Shown here in pieces: positions 38,820 through 48,497 of a DNA stretch of 64,000 bases. The stretch covers positions 1 to 64,000 of the forward strand of contig NZ_VFAH01000012.1 of NCBI RefSeq assembly GCF_008929045.1. Direction: 5' to 3'. Both the position numbers and the translations under genes were made by a program. The DNA is from Noviherbaspirillum aerium. GTDB lineage: Bacteria > Pseudomonadota > Gammaproteobacteria > Burkholderiales > Burkholderiaceae_D. The notes under the pieces were generated by a model. That model saw only the letters and a program-made list of their open reading frames with translations. It was not told the DNA's origin and did not search any database. Positions within the stretch are counted from its first letter, which is position 1; every line of letters starts with the position of its first letter.

Positions 38820-40088
38820 ATGCCAGATATCAACGCCCGCCAACTCCTGCTTGACATGTATGCCGCCGCCGTCGGCGCGGTCAGTGCCGACAAATGCCTG
38901 CCCGCCTTCCTGCCTGCGCCTTCGCCGAACGGCAGGACGCTGGTGATCGGCGCCGGCAAGGGGGCGGCGGCCATGGCCAAGGCGGTCGAGGAGCACTGGC
39001 AGGGCGAGATCGGCGGCCTGGTCGTCACCCGCTACGGTCACGGCGCCGATTGCCGCAAGATCGAAGTGGTGGAGGCGGCGCACCCGGTGCCGGACGAAGC
39101 CGGCCGCCGCGCCGCCGGCCGCATGATGGAAATGGTGAAGGGCCTGAGCGAGAACGACCTGGTGCTTTGCCTGATTTCCGGCGGCGGTTCGTCCTTGCTG
39201 GCATTGCCGGGAGAGGGCATTACCCTGGAGCAGAAGCAGGCGGTCAACAAGGCGCTGCTCAAGAGCGGTGCCAACATTTCCGAAATGAACTGCGTGCGCA
39301 AGCATTTTTCCGCCATCAAGGGCGGACGCCTGGCGCTGGCCTGCGCACCGGCGCGCGTCGTCACGCTGCTGATTTCGGATGTGCCGGGCGACGACCCCGG
39401 CGTCATCGCCAGCGGCCCGACGCTGCCCGATCCGACCACCTGCGAACAGGCGCTGGCGATCCTGCGCAAGTATGCGATCGAGGTGCCGGACAACATGCTC
39501 AAGACACTGACTTCCGGCGCGGGAGAGACACCCAAGCCGGACGATCCGCGCTTCGCCCGCAACAGCCATCATGTCATCGCCACCGCGCAGCAGGCGCTGG
39601 AGGCCGCCGCCGACGTTGCCCGTGGCGCCGGCATCACGCCTTACATTCTCTCGGACGAAATGGAAGGCGAAGCGCGCGATGTCGGCATGGTGCATGCGGC
39701 GCTGGCGCGGCAGGTGGCGCTGCGCGGCCAGCCGTTCCAGAAGCCCTGCGTCATCATTTCCGGCGGCGAAACCACGGTGACGGTGTGCGGCAAGGGACGG
39801 GGAGGGCGCAATGCGGAATTCCTGCTCAGCTTCGCCGCCACGCTCAACGGCCTGCCGGATGTGCATGCGATCGCCTGCGATACCGACGGCATCGACGGTT
39901 CCGAGGACAATGCCGGCGCCGTCTATCAGCCCGATTCCGTCGCACGCGCGGAAAAGCTCGGCAAGCGCGCCCGCGCCATGCTGGACAACAACGACGGCTA
40001 CGGCTTCTTCGATGCGCTCGGCGACCTTGTCGTCACCGGGCCGACGCGCACCAACGTCAATGATTTCAGGGCCGTTCTGATTCTCTGA
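38820..40088 (+). CDS. ttuD: Glycerate 2-kinase (MOFRL/GckA-TtuD family)
   Basis: This 422-residue kinase phosphorylates D-glycerate, most likely giving 2-phosphoglycerate as in the GckA/TtuD class. It shows the N-terminal VIGAGKGAAAMAKAVE, the CLISGGGSSLLALP stretch, RKHFSAIKGGRLA with its basic residues, and the C-terminal MOFRL domain with IISGGETTVTV and GRGGRNAEFLLSFA. The position after glxR fits use of glycerate made from glyoxylate. The terminator at 40097-40125 follows. Confidence 0.92.
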   Translation: MPDINARQLLLDMYAAAVGAVSADKCLPAFLPAPSPNGRTLVIGAGKGAAAMAKAVEEHWQGEIGGLVVTRYGHGADCRKIEVVEAAHPVPDEAGRRAAGRMMEMVKGLSENDLVLCLISGGGSSLLALPGEGITLEQKQAVNKALLKSGANISEMNCVRKHFSAIKGGRLALACAPARVVTLLISDVPGDDPGVIASGPTLPDPTTCEQALAILRKYAIEVPDNMLKTLTSGAGETPKPDDPRFARNSHHVIATAQQALEAAADVARGAGITPYILSDEMEGEARDVGMVHAALARQVALRGQPFQKPCVIISGGETTVTVCGKGRGGRNAEFLLSFAATLNGLPDVHAIACDTDGIDGSEDNAGAVYQPDSVARAEKLGKRARAMLDNNDGYGFFDALGDLVVTGPTRTNVNDFRAVLIL

Positions 40089-40096
40089 GCTTGACC

Positions 40097-40125
40097 GGTC
40101 CGGCATGCGCCGGACCTTCCTTCTT
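40097..40125 (+). terminator. Rho-independent terminator after glycerate kinase
   Basis: A perfect 8-bp stem, GGTCCGGC with GCCGGACC around ATGC, is followed by TTCCTTCTT. It lies 9 bases after the stop. Confidence 0.75.
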
Positions 40126-40126
40126 G

Positions 40127-40192
40127 GAGCGTCTATCAAACTGCCGCTTGCCGCGTTGCACCCCCTTGCCATCGGCATTTTGATAGACGCTC
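40127..40192. repeat. 14-bp inverted repeat with 38-base loop between glycerate kinase and pyk
   Basis: GAGCGTCTATCAAA at 40127-40140 pairs perfectly with TTTGATAGACGCTC at 40179-40192. It lies in the leader of the pyruvate kinase gene and could form a long transcript hairpin. Nothing coding is visible in the loop. Confidence 0.7.
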
Positions 40193-40211
40193 TTAAGCTT
40201 TTGACCCGCCA

Positions 40212-40244
40212 CTCCCGGTCTTCGCCGGGAGCAGGCCCTCTTTT
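40212..40244 (+). terminator. Hairpin plus T-run in the pyk leader
   Basis: CTCCCGG pairs with CCGGGAG around TCTTCG (40212-40231) and is followed nine bases later by TTTT. It lies just before the pyk ribosome site, so it may be a leaky terminator or attenuator. Confidence 0.35.
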
Positions 40245-40261
40245 ACCCGTTTGGAAGCAAC

Positions 40262-41692
40262 ATGACCCGACGTCAACGCAAGGCAAAAATTGTCGCCACT
40301 CTCGGCCCCGCCAGTTCATCCAAGGAAGCGATACAGGCGCTGTTCGAAGCAGGCGCAGATGTGTTCCGCTTCAACTTCAGCCACGGCACGCATGAAGACC
40401 ACCGCAACCGCTACGACATCGTGCGCGAAGTCGAGCGCAGCGTGGGCCGGCCGATTGCCATCCTTGCCGATCTGCAGGGGCCGAAGCTGCGCATCGGCCA
40501 GTTCGCCGAAGGACGCGTGACGCTGGCGGCGGGCGATGAATTCCGGCTCGACCGCAACCCGGCGCCGGGAAGCCGGCAGCGCGTCTGCCTGCCGCATCCG
40601 GAACTGTTCGAAGTGATCACCGCCGGCCAGTCGCTGCTGCTTGATGACGGCAAGCTGAAGCTGCAGGTACTCGATAGCGGCGGCGACGCCATCTTCACGA
40701 AGGTGGTCAACGGCGGCGTGCTGTCCGACCGCAAGGGCGTGAACGTGCCCGATGTGGTGCTGCCGATTCCCGCGCTGACCGACAAGGACAAGCGCGACCT
40801 GGAATTCGCGCTCGCGCTCGGCGTCGACTGGGTTGCGCTGTCGTTCGTGCAGCGCCCCGAGGATCTGCTGCAGGCGCGCGATTTGATACAGGGCCGAGCC
40901 GGCCTGCTGGCCAAGCTGGAAAAGCCGGCGGCGCTCGATCGGCTGGAAGACATCGTCAAGGCCTCCGACGCGGTGATGGTGGCCCGCGGCGATCTCGGCG
41001 TCGAACTGCCTCCCGAGCGCGTGCCCGGGGTGCAGAAGCGCATCCTGCGCAGCTGCAGCAGGCAAGGCAAGCCGGTGGTGATCGCCACGCAGATGCTGGA
41101 ATCCATGATTTCGGCGCCGGTGCCCACCCGGGCGGAAGCCTCGGATGTGGCCACCGCCATCTATGACGGCGCCGATGCGGTGATGCTGTCGGCCGAATCG
41201 GCGAGCGGCGCCTATCCGGTGCAGGCGGTGGCGATGATGGACCGCATCATCACCGAGGTGGAACGCGATCCGCAATACCGCAGCGTGATCGATGCGCACC
41301 GCGGCGAGCCGTTGCCGACGCGGGGCGATGCGATCTGTTCGGCGCTGCGCAGCGTGACGCAGATCATCGGCGCGCAGGTCACGATTACCTACACCACTTC
41401 AGGCCATACCAGCCTGCGGGCGGCGCGCGAGCGCCCGGCGGCGCCCATCCTGAGCATCACGCCGCACCTGTCCACCGCGCGCAAACTGGCCCTGGCCTGG
41501 GGCGTGCACACGACGGTAAGCCCGGATGTGCGCAGCGTAGACGAAATGGTTGCCGCGGCATGCCGTACCGCCTTGCGCGAGCAGTTCGCGCGCCCTGGAG
41601 ACCTGGTGGCGATCGCGGCGGGCATGCCGTTCGCCGAATCCGGGACCACCAACCTGCTGCGGATTGCGGAAGTATGGGAGCAGACCGTATAG
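40262..41692 (+). CDS. pyk: Pyruvate kinase
   Basis: This 476-residue enzyme converts phosphoenolpyruvate and ADP to pyruvate and ATP. Motifs include KIVATLGPASSS at the N-terminus, DVFRFNFSHGTHEDH, ILADLQGPKLRIG, LAKLEKPAALDRLEDIV with the catalytic Lys/Glu, and VARGDLGVELPPERVPGVQK. Its place after the glyoxylate-to-glycerate genes completes a route from glyoxylate to pyruvate, with enolase encoded elsewhere. Confidence 0.95.
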   Translation: MTRRQRKAKIVATLGPASSSKEAIQALFEAGADVFRFNFSHGTHEDHRNRYDIVREVERSVGRPIAILADLQGPKLRIGQFAEGRVTLAAGDEFRLDRNPAPGSRQRVCLPHPELFEVITAGQSLLLDDGKLKLQVLDSGGDAIFTKVVNGGVLSDRKGVNVPDVVLPIPALTDKDKRDLEFALALGVDWVALSFVQRPEDLLQARDLIQGRAGLLAKLEKPAALDRLEDIVKASDAVMVARGDLGVELPPERVPGVQKRILRSCSRQGKPVVIATQMLESMISAPVPTRAEASDVATAIYDGADAVMLSAESASGAYPVQAVAMMDRIITEVERDPQYRSVIDAHRGEPLPTRGDAICSALRSVTQIIGAQVTITYTTSGHTSLRAARERPAAPILSITPHLSTARKLALAWGVHTTVSPDVRSVDEMVAAACRTALREQFARPGDLVAIAAGMPFAESGTTNLLRIAEVWEQTV

Positions 41693-41827
41693 CTGAAACG
41701 GCATTCTTCATGAAACTCCGGGACGGGTGTGCCGATCAAATCACGCTCGGCTCGCGCGCTGTTCACATTGCACTGGTTTTCCATTGACGATCGGACGCGC
41801 GGAGTCCTTCATGATAAAGGGAATGCC

Positions 41828-42793
41828 ATGGCAAGCAGCCTTCTAGCCGTACTTGACGATATCGCCTATCTGCTTGACGACGTTTCCGCAATGAGCAAGC
41901 TCGCCGCGAAGAAAGTCACGGGCGTATTGTCCGATGACATTGCGGTGAATGCGAACCAGGTGTCCGGCTTCGCATCGAGCAGGGAATTGCCCGTGGTGTG
42001 GGCTGTTGCCAAGGGTTCCTTTCTCAACAAGGCCATTCTTGCGCCGCTGGCGCTTGCCATCGTGGCCTTCGCGCCGTGGGCTCTCACGCCGCTGCTGATG
42101 GCTGGCGGGGCGTTTCTCTGTTTCGAAGGCGCCGAAAAGCTGTATCACCGATGGCTGCGCGATCCGGCGGAGATCGAAGCGCGTCGCCAGGCGCTGGTCG
42201 ATACGGCCGTGCATTCGCCGGCCGATATCCTTGCAATGGAAAAAGGCAAGATACGCGCGGCGATACGCACCGACGCCATTCTGAGCGGGGAAATCATCGC
42301 CGTGTCGCTGGGCACGATGCAGGGCGCGCCGCTGCTGGAGCAGGCGGCATCGCTGGCCGTCATTTCTGTCGTGATGACGGCAGGGGTGTACGGACTGGTG
42401 ACAGCCATCGTCAAGCTCGACGATATCGGCATCCATCTTGCCTCCGCAAGCGGGACAGGCATCCTCAAAGCCGCCAGGCATTCATCGGGACGCATCCTGC
42501 TCCTTGGCGCTCCCTATCTGATGAAGTCGCTTTCGGTTGTCGGAACGATCGCCATGTTCCTGGTCGGCGGCGGCATCATTACCCACGGCATCCCGGCTTC
42601 GCACGACATCATCGACAGCCTTGTCCACGGTAGCAAAGCCGCAGGACTGCATGCAGGCGCGATGACCGGCGTCGCCGATGCCTTCGTTTCCCTGCTGGCG
42701 AACTTCGTTGTCGGCATCCTGGTCGGTACCGCGGTGCTTCTACTCCTGGCGCTGGTCAGGACGCTGAGCGGGCACGCCCGTCGCGGCGCATGA
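41828..42793 (+). CDS. DUF808 inner-membrane protein (YedI-like)
   Basis: This 321-residue protein matches the DUF808/YedI family. It opens with SLLAVLDDIAYLLDDVSAMSK and LAAKKVTGVLSDDIAVNA, then has several membrane segments, for example ILAPLALAIVAFAPWALTPLL and VVGILVGTAVLLLLALV. The role of the family is not established. AAGGG lies before ATG 41828; an upstream extension of the frame has no membrane-protein character. Confidence 0.85.
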   Translation: MASSLLAVLDDIAYLLDDVSAMSKLAAKKVTGVLSDDIAVNANQVSGFASSRELPVVWAVAKGSFLNKAILAPLALAIVAFAPWALTPLLMAGGAFLCFEGAEKLYHRWLRDPAEIEARRQALVDTAVHSPADILAMEKGKIRAAIRTDAILSGEIIAVSLGTMQGAPLLEQAASLAVISVVMTAGVYGLVTAIVKLDDIGIHLASASGTGILKAARHSSGRILLLGAPYLMKSLSVVGTIAMFLVGGGIITHGIPASHDIIDSLVHGSKAAGLHAGAMTGVADAFVSLLANFVVGILVGTAVLLLLALVRTLSGHARRGA

Positions 42794-42859
42794 TTAACGA
42801 TCTGGCATGCTGCGCAGCAGCGAGCGGATTCCGCCGAACGGCGTTCGTCAATAACAGTC

Positions 42860-43132
42860 TCAGGCGGCAATCTTGTATGAAGGACGCAATCGTGCTCTTC
42901 GGTCTCCGAGAATGCTGCGCAATTCGTCGCTGCTGGTCTGTGCGCATTCCGCCATCCAGAGCAGCATCGAAGGACTGATCGTGAGATCGCGACTGCGGAT
43001 CTTGTGCAGCAGCTTGGAGGAAATATTCAGTTTGCTGGAGAGTTCCTTGTCGCTGTTGAGACCCAGGCGTTGCATCAGGCTGTCGAGCAGGCGGTCGGGG
43101 TCATAGCTGGAAAACTTCTTGTCTTGTTCCAT
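42860..43132 (-). CDS. Small HTH-like protein, paralogue of the gene at 20597-20869
   Basis: This 90-residue protein has the same helix order as its paralogue: DRLLDSLMQRLGLNSDKELS, LNISSKLLHKIRSRDLTISP, then SMLLWMAECAQTS and ELRSILGDRR. The middle and C-terminal parts are nearly identical between the two, while N- and C-terminal ends differ, indicating a maintained family and not a recent copy. An Xre-like DNA-binding role is plausible but not shown. It is transcribed alone on the minus strand. A 14-bp-stem palindrome lies about 175 bases upstream. Confidence 0.78.
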   Translation of the reverse strand: MEQDKKFSSYDPDRLLDSLMQRLGLNSDKELSSKLNISSKLLHKIRSRDLTISPSMLLWMAECAQTSSDELRSILGDRRARLRPSYKIAA

Positions 43133-43304
43133 GGTTTCTAATTGTCAGTAGAGATGAGTCTGCCGCCAGTCCTCGATAAGGACCGGCCTTCCATGAAATG
43201 AACCGGTCGTTCATTCCTTGAAAATTAGAATAGGCAAAATGACAAAGGTTCGCTACCGCCGCATCAACGTCGCCTGTCGCAGATCATGGGCGTCGGGCAG
43301 GCAC

Positions 43305-43336
43305 CGGCGGTATGTATGGAAGCATACATACCGCCG
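43305..43336. terminator. Perfect 14-bp-stem hairpin between crotonase and HTH-like genes
   Basis: CGGCGGTATGTATG pairs with CATACATACCGCCG around GAAG. It lies 67 bases after the enoyl-CoA hydratase stop and upstream of the HTH-like gene. It has no T-run, so it may act as a Rho-assisted terminator, or the TATGTATG dyad may be an operator. Confidence 0.5.
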
Positions 43337-43402
43337 ATAAACGGCAGGCCGCCGCATCCCGGATTCACCGGCTCATCTCCAACCCGCAGATGCAGGTTCG
43401 CC

Positions 43403-44290
43403 TTACTCGAACGGCGGCTCGTCCCACCAGGGAAAGAATGGAGGCATGTCGGCGGACACCTTGTTGGGGAAGGCCGCCGGCCGCTTTTCCAGGAAGGCGG
43501 TGACGCCTTCCCGGGCGTCGGCGGATTGGCCGCGCGCCTGGATGGAACGGCTGTCGATGCGATGCGCATGCATGGGATGCGGAGCGGCCGCCATGCGCCA
43601 CAGCATCTGGCGGGTCAGGGCGACGGATACCGGTGCGGTGTTGTCGGCGATCTCGCGCGCCAGCGCCTGCGCCGCGGGCAGGAGTTCATCGGGCGCGTGC
43701 AGCGAGCGCACCAGACCGCGCGCCAGCGCTTCCTCGGCACCGAAGACCCTTCCGGTCGTGCACCACTCGAGCGCAGTCTGCATGCCGACCAGGCGCGGCA
43801 GAAACCACGACGATGCGGCTTCCAGCGTGATGCCGCGCCGTGCGAAGACGAAGCCGAAGCGCGCTTCGGTGGAGGCCAGGCGCATGTCCATGGGCAGCTG
43901 CATGGTGGCGCCGATGCCTACCGCGGGGCCGTTGATGGCGCCGATCACGGGTTTCAGGCTCTGGTAGATGCGCAGCGTATTGGTGCCGCCGCCGTCGCGG
44001 TACACATCGCCTACCTTCAGCGATTCCCGCGTGAGATCGCCGGGATTGGCCTGGCGGTCGAAGGTGGCTCCGCCGGATGACAGGTCGGCGCCGGCGCAGA
44101 ATCCCCGTCCTGCACCGGTCACGATCACCACCCGAACGCTGTCGTCGGCGTCGGTCTCGTCGAACAGCGCAATGAGTTCCTCGCGCATCTTTGCGTTGTA
44201 GGCATTGAGCTTCTCGGGACGATTGAGCGTGATGGTGGCAATTCCCTTGTCCACGCTGTAGAGGGTGGTTTCCAGTGTTGGCAATGGCAT
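43403..44290 (-). CDS. Enoyl-CoA hydratase/isomerase (crotonase) family protein
   Basis: This 295-residue crotonase-fold protein has IATITLNRPEKLNAYNAKMR, the oxyanion-hole segments GRGFCAGADLSSGG and VGIGATMQLPMDMRLAS, and FGFVFARRGITLEAASSW, where Glu takes the catalytic position. It is closest in style to hydratases used in aromatic or fatty-acid degradation. ATG 44290 has GGAGAC upstream; the frame extends to 44365 without that signal. A nitronate monooxygenase gene lies upstream on the same strand. Confidence 0.88.
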   Translation of the reverse strand: MPLPTLETTLYSVDKGIATITLNRPEKLNAYNAKMREELIALFDETDADDSVRVVIVTGAGRGFCAGADLSSGGATFDRQANPGDLTRESLKVGDVYRDGGGTNTLRIYQSLKPVIGAINGPAVGIGATMQLPMDMRLASTEARFGFVFARRGITLEAASSWFLPRLVGMQTALEWCTTGRVFGAEEALARGLVRSLHAPDELLPAAQALAREIADNTAPVSVALTRQMLWRMAAAPHPMHAHRIDSRSIQARGQSADAREGVTAFLEKRPAAFPNKVSADMPPFFPWWDEPPFE

Positions 44291-44452
44291 GGTTGTCTCC
44301 GTGGCATGAAGGCCGAATGTGATTGAAGGCGGCTGAAGCCGGTGGCCATGCAAGCTTGCCGCCATCCGGCGGCATGGCTTTGCAAGGTCAGGGTCGGGTC
44401 AGTAGCGGTTGCAATGGCGGTGGCAGCGGCAGTGGCCGCGGTCAAGCCTTGG

Positions 44453-45433
44453 CTATGTGGCGCCAAGCATGGAGGCGAGACGCTGGCGTATCAAACCTTC
44501 CGCCTCGGCCATGATGCGGTCGATGAGTTCCCTGACCGTGGGAACATCGCTGATGAGGCCGGCCACCATGCCGCAGGACCACGCTCCCGCGTCCATGTCC
44601 CCTTGCTGCATGATGCGCGGATATACGCCCGCGACTTCATCAGCGATATCTTCGAATTTCAGTTCGGCGCCAAGGCTGCGCTCCTTTTCGAGCAGGCGTT
44701 CCACGGCGGCGTTGGCAAGCACGCGTTCGGTGTTGCGCAGCGGGCGCATGACAAGCCGCGTGTCCAGTTCGCTTGCCGCCACGATTGCCTGCTTGACGTT
44801 CTCATGCACCGGAGCCTCGCGCGTGGCGATGAAGCGCGTACCCATGTTCATGCCGTCGGCGCCCAGCGCCAGCGCGGCCACCAGCGATCGGCCGTCGGCC
44901 ATGCCGCCGGAAGCCACGAAAGGAATGGAGAGTGCTCCGGCCGCGCGCGGCAGCAGGATGAAGTTGGGCACATCATCCTCGCCCGGATGTCCGCCGCATT
45001 CGAAACCGTCGACGCTGACGGCATCACAGCCGATCGCCTGCGCCTTGAGCGCATGGCGGACCGCGGTGCATTTATGAATCACCTTGATGCCCGCTTCCTT
45101 GAGGACCGGCAGCCACTTCTGCGGATTGTTTCCCGCCGTCTCGACGACCTTGACGCCCCCATCGACGATGGCCTTGATGTAGCCCGGATAATCCGGCGGG
45201 GTTACCGAGGGAAGGAAAGTGAGATTCACGCCAAAGGGTTTGTCCGTCATGTCCGCGCAGCGCCGTATCTCGTCGGCAAGGGCGGCGGGAGTGCGCTGGG
45301 TCAGGGCGGTGATGATGCCGAGCCCGCCGGCATTCGAGACCGCGGCGGCGAGCTGCGCATACCCCACATAGTGCATGCCGCCCTGAATGATGGGATGCTG
45401 GATGCCAAACAGTTCGGTGATTCTTGTCTTCAT
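44453..45433 (-). CDS. Nitronate monooxygenase family flavoprotein
   Basis: This 326-residue FMN TIM-barrel protein resembles nitronate monooxygenases (2-nitropropane dioxygenase family). It starts TELFGIQHPIIQGGMHYVG, then LAAAVSNAGGLGIITAL, and carries the FMN-phosphate and substrate region DGFECGGHPGEDD and FVASGGMADGRSLVAALALGADG. Similar proteins oxidise propionate-3-nitronate. It is 162 bases upstream of the crotonase gene on the same strand; the spacer has its own GC-rich character, so an operon is possible but not certain. Confidence 0.85.
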   Translation of the reverse strand: MKTRITELFGIQHPIIQGGMHYVGYAQLAAAVSNAGGLGIITALTQRTPAALADEIRRCADMTDKPFGVNLTFLPSVTPPDYPGYIKAIVDGGVKVVETAGNNPQKWLPVLKEAGIKVIHKCTAVRHALKAQAIGCDAVSVDGFECGGHPGEDDVPNFILLPRAAGALSIPFVASGGMADGRSLVAALALGADGMNMGTRFIATREAPVHENVKQAIVAASELDTRLVMRPLRNTERVLANAAVERLLEKERSLGAELKFEDIADEVAGVYPRIMQQGDMDAGAWSCGMVAGLISDVPTVRELIDRIMAEAEGLIRQRLASMLGAT

Positions 45434-45818
45434 GTGTCTCCTCGCGAAAGCAGGTTGTCGTTATCGGCCGGCATGGAGACGGACAGTTTCGGACATCCTG
45501 TGGCGTCTCGGCGAACCGGGCTTGTTCTCGTCAGATGATATCCCAAGCCTTCAAGCCGCGTTTCTGGCAGCCGCGCCATCGGGCTCGATGGCGTCGGGCG
45601 CCGTGTGACTGCCGATCGAAGTGCGCGGTCTGCGTTTGCCCGCGGAGGTTTGAAATAGGTCAAGGATCAAACGGCGTCGTGCTGCTTGCCGGCCAGGGCT
45701 TGCGCATGTGCAAGCGGCGATGCGGTTAAAATAGCCGCTTCGTTTCCAGCCCCGCATTCTTCGGCTTCACGCCGGAAGCCCCATATCCGATATTTTCGCC
45801 AGACAAGGTTTGCCCCTC
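45434..45818. other. Divergent intergenic region upstream of hybrid kinase
   Basis: No gene is supported. A -10-like TAAAAT lies at 45727-45732 inside GCGGTTAAAATAGCCGC, and an imperfect hairpin GCTTGC/GCAAGC precedes it, but I could not place a convincing -35. Confidence 0.4.
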
Positions 45819-48053
45819 ATGAAAACGCGCAACTACTTGGCCTTGATGGTTGCATTTATCCTGGTGCCGGCTCTCATTTCAGCCGGATGGGGACTCTCCC
45901 TGCTGCTCCAGAAGGAGCGCGAAGGCCAACTCAAGCTCGTCGAAGCGAAGGCCGCCGCGATCGCACTGGATATAGACCAGAAGATTGCCGACATGGAAGG
46001 CGCCTTGAGGGTGCTGTCCTACACGAACCATATGCGTACAGGCGACCTTGCCTCCTTGTACGAACTGATGAAGAACGTAAACAAGGATCCTGACTCCTAT
46101 ACCGTACTCTACGGTCATGACGGCAGGGTGATGATGAGTACGCTGGTCCCGTTCAGCACCTCATTGCGCAATATTTCATACGAGTGGGTGCCTGAAGCGA
46201 TTGCCCGGCAAAAGGTGACCGTATCCAACCTGCGTCTGGGGAAGGTGTCCAATGCGCCCGTGGTATCCGTCAACATGCCTGTCGTTACTGATTCGGGCGC
46301 ACAATACCTGATGAGCCAGGTAATCACGCCCAAGCATTTGAACATGCTGTTGAGCGCCCATGCCAATCCGAGTTCGTGGGTCCTGGGAATCGTCGGGTCG
46401 GACGGCATCAGCATTGCACGGAACCGGAACGCCGCCGCACTTGTCGGCAAGCCGGTTGCTGCGGCCTTGCAGCAGGCAATGCAGGAGCGATACAGTGGCC
46501 GGATCACCAATCTAAGCCGCGACAATATTCCGGTCTACAGCATCTTTACCCGCACCGAACGCACGAACTGGGCGGTGGCGATCGGTGTGCCGGAAGCGGA
46601 GATCGAGGCTCCCGCACGACGGGCCGCCGCGTATGGCGCGCTTGCCGCGGTATTGGTATTCGGCCTGGCGGCATTGGCATTGTTCCTGCTCGCGAGGCGC
46701 CTGACCGGCGCCTTCAACGATGCCGTGGAAGCCGCCGACGTGCTAGGCCATGGCGGCGTTCCGGAAATGAAGCCGTCATCCGTGCAGGAAGCCTATGCGC
46801 TGCAGACCGCACTGCACCACGCCGGAAGCCGCCTCGCCGCCGAGAGCATGAACAGGAAGGCGCTTGAGCAGGAAAGGGAAATCCTCCTGTGCAAGGAGCA
46901 GGAAGCCAGGCGCCTGGCGGAAGACCAGAACGCCGCCAAGGATGATTTCCTCGCGATGCTCGCGCATGAACTTCGCAATCCGCTTGCACCCATCAGCGCG
47001 GCGGCACAACTCCTCAAGCTTGCCGGCCCCGACGACAAGACCGTGCGGCGCGCCAGCGACATCATCGAGCGGCAGGTCGATCACCTGACGGAGCTCGTCG
47101 ATGATCTTCTCGATGTATCCCGAGTCACGCGCGGCCTGGTCGAACTGGAGAAGAATAGGGTCGACATCAAATCGGTGCTGGGCGATGCCGTCGAACAGGC
47201 GCGTCCCTTGATCGAATCAAGGCAGCACCGGCTCAATATCCGCATGGATGCCGGCCATGCATTGGTCTTCGGCGACAGGACGCGCCTGATTCAAGTGGTG
47301 ACCAATCTCTTGAACAACGCCGCCAAGTACACACCGCAAGGCGGCGAGATCCTGCTGGCCATCGATGTGACGCCGGACCGGGTACGCATCAGCGTGACGG
47401 ACAATGGCATGGGCATCGAGCCGTCGCTCCTGCCTCATGTCTTTGACCTGTTCAGGCAGGGAAAGCGTACCCCGGATCGTTCGCAGGGCGGCCTGGGGCT
47501 TGGTCTGGCACTGGTCAAGAGCATCATGGCTCTGCATGGAGGCAGAGTGGAAGCCCACAGCGACGGTTTGGGCAAGGGAAGCACATTCAGCCTTGTACTT
47601 CCGCCCTATGACAGCGGCGATGTCGCCAATTTGGAGGCATCGAATTCAGGAACGGTGAAACACCCGGTCAAGGCCACGCAATTGCTGATCGTGGACGACA
47701 ATGCCGACGGCGCCCGCTCGCTGGCGTCGCTGCTGGAGGCAAAAGGCCATCAAGTGCGGGTGGCAACCACTGCGCAAAGCGCCCTTGCGGCGGCGAAAGA
47801 GAAGGCGGCCCCGCTTTACATTCTCGATATCGGCCTGCCCGACATGGATGGCTATGAATTGGCGCGCCGCCTGCGCGCGCAGCCGGAAAATCAGAACGCG
47901 GTCATGGTGGCATTGACCGGATACGGGCAGGCGCATGACAAGGTGCTCTCCATGGCGGCAGGCTTCAATTACCATTTCGTCAAGCCGCTCGACCTGGCGC
48001 GACTCGATAGCATCCTGGCCGATCTTGCGGAGAGAGCCATGCTGCCGGATTGA
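45819..48053 (+). CDS. Membrane hybrid histidine kinase (Cache, HisKA, HATPase, receiver)
   Basis: This 744-residue protein has a membrane segment (YLALMVAFILVPALISAGW), a Cache-type sensor with VLYGHDGRVMMSTL and WVLGIVGSDGISIARN, a second membrane segment (AYGALAAVLVFGLAALALFLL), HisKA with FLAMLAHELRNPLAPISAA, an HATPase domain (NLLNNAAKYTPQGG; DNGMGIE; GGLGLGLALVKS) and a C-terminal receiver with LLIVDDNADG and ILDIGLPDMDGY. AAGG precedes ATG 45819; a TTG nine bases upstream is less likely. It stands alone, so the downstream phosphotransfer partner is elsewhere. Confidence 0.9.
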   Translation: MKTRNYLALMVAFILVPALISAGWGLSLLLQKEREGQLKLVEAKAAAIALDIDQKIADMEGALRVLSYTNHMRTGDLASLYELMKNVNKDPDSYTVLYGHDGRVMMSTLVPFSTSLRNISYEWVPEAIARQKVTVSNLRLGKVSNAPVVSVNMPVVTDSGAQYLMSQVITPKHLNMLLSAHANPSSWVLGIVGSDGISIARNRNAAALVGKPVAAALQQAMQERYSGRITNLSRDNIPVYSIFTRTERTNWAVAIGVPEAEIEAPARRAAAYGALAAVLVFGLAALALFLLARRLTGAFNDAVEAADVLGHGGVPEMKPSSVQEAYALQTALHHAGSRLAAESMNRKALEQEREILLCKEQEARRLAEDQNAAKDDFLAMLAHELRNPLAPISAAAQLLKLAGPDDKTVRRASDIIERQVDHLTELVDDLLDVSRVTRGLVELEKNRVDIKSVLGDAVEQARPLIESRQHRLNIRMDAGHALVFGDRTRLIQVVTNLLNNAAKYTPQGGEILLAIDVTPDRVRISVTDNGMGIEPSLLPHVFDLFRQGKRTPDRSQGGLGLGLALVKSIMALHGGRVEAHSDGLGKGSTFSLVLPPYDSGDVANLEASNSGTVKHPVKATQLLIVDDNADGARSLASLLEAKGHQVRVATTAQSALAAAKEKAAPLYILDIGLPDMDGYELARRLRAQPENQNAVMVALTGYGQAHDKVLSMAAGFNYHFVKPLDLARLDSILADLAERAMLPD

Positions 48054-48497
48054 GCAGGCGCCCGTCGCCGGCATCATGATTGACCGCCCCGCCGCTCCAT
48101 GCGCCGCAGCAGATCCGACCAGCCCGGTTGTTAGCGAACGCAACGGGATCGCGTGCTGCAATTGCCGGGCTTGCCTTACAGGGTTTAATGGGATGGGCAT
48201 TCCTCATGACAGGCTCAAGCGCCTCGCCGTTGCTCCAGACTGTCTGCGAGACGATGGGCTATGTTCATTTGGTTTTAATTCACTTTAATTCCGTATGAGT
48301 TTAATCCGCGACAACCGGCTTCATTCCCATCTTTATGGGATTGGCGCACAATCGATTTAAAGGAGAATGCCATTGCTGACGATGAATAATGACTTCCTGT
48401 CATGTCGGCAATGCGACAGTGAACTGGCGAAGCCTTCCTCTATTCCGAGGCCGGAGCGCGATGGTTCATTTTTCATCCCTTTATCATTGAACCGGAA
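48054..48497. other. Intergenic region before chemoreceptor gene
   Basis: No gene, clear promoter or repeat is supported in these ~440 bases. The stretch 48255-48365 is AT-richer and is the likely promoter area. I did not find a convincing flagellar sigma-28 promoter. Confidence 0.4.
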
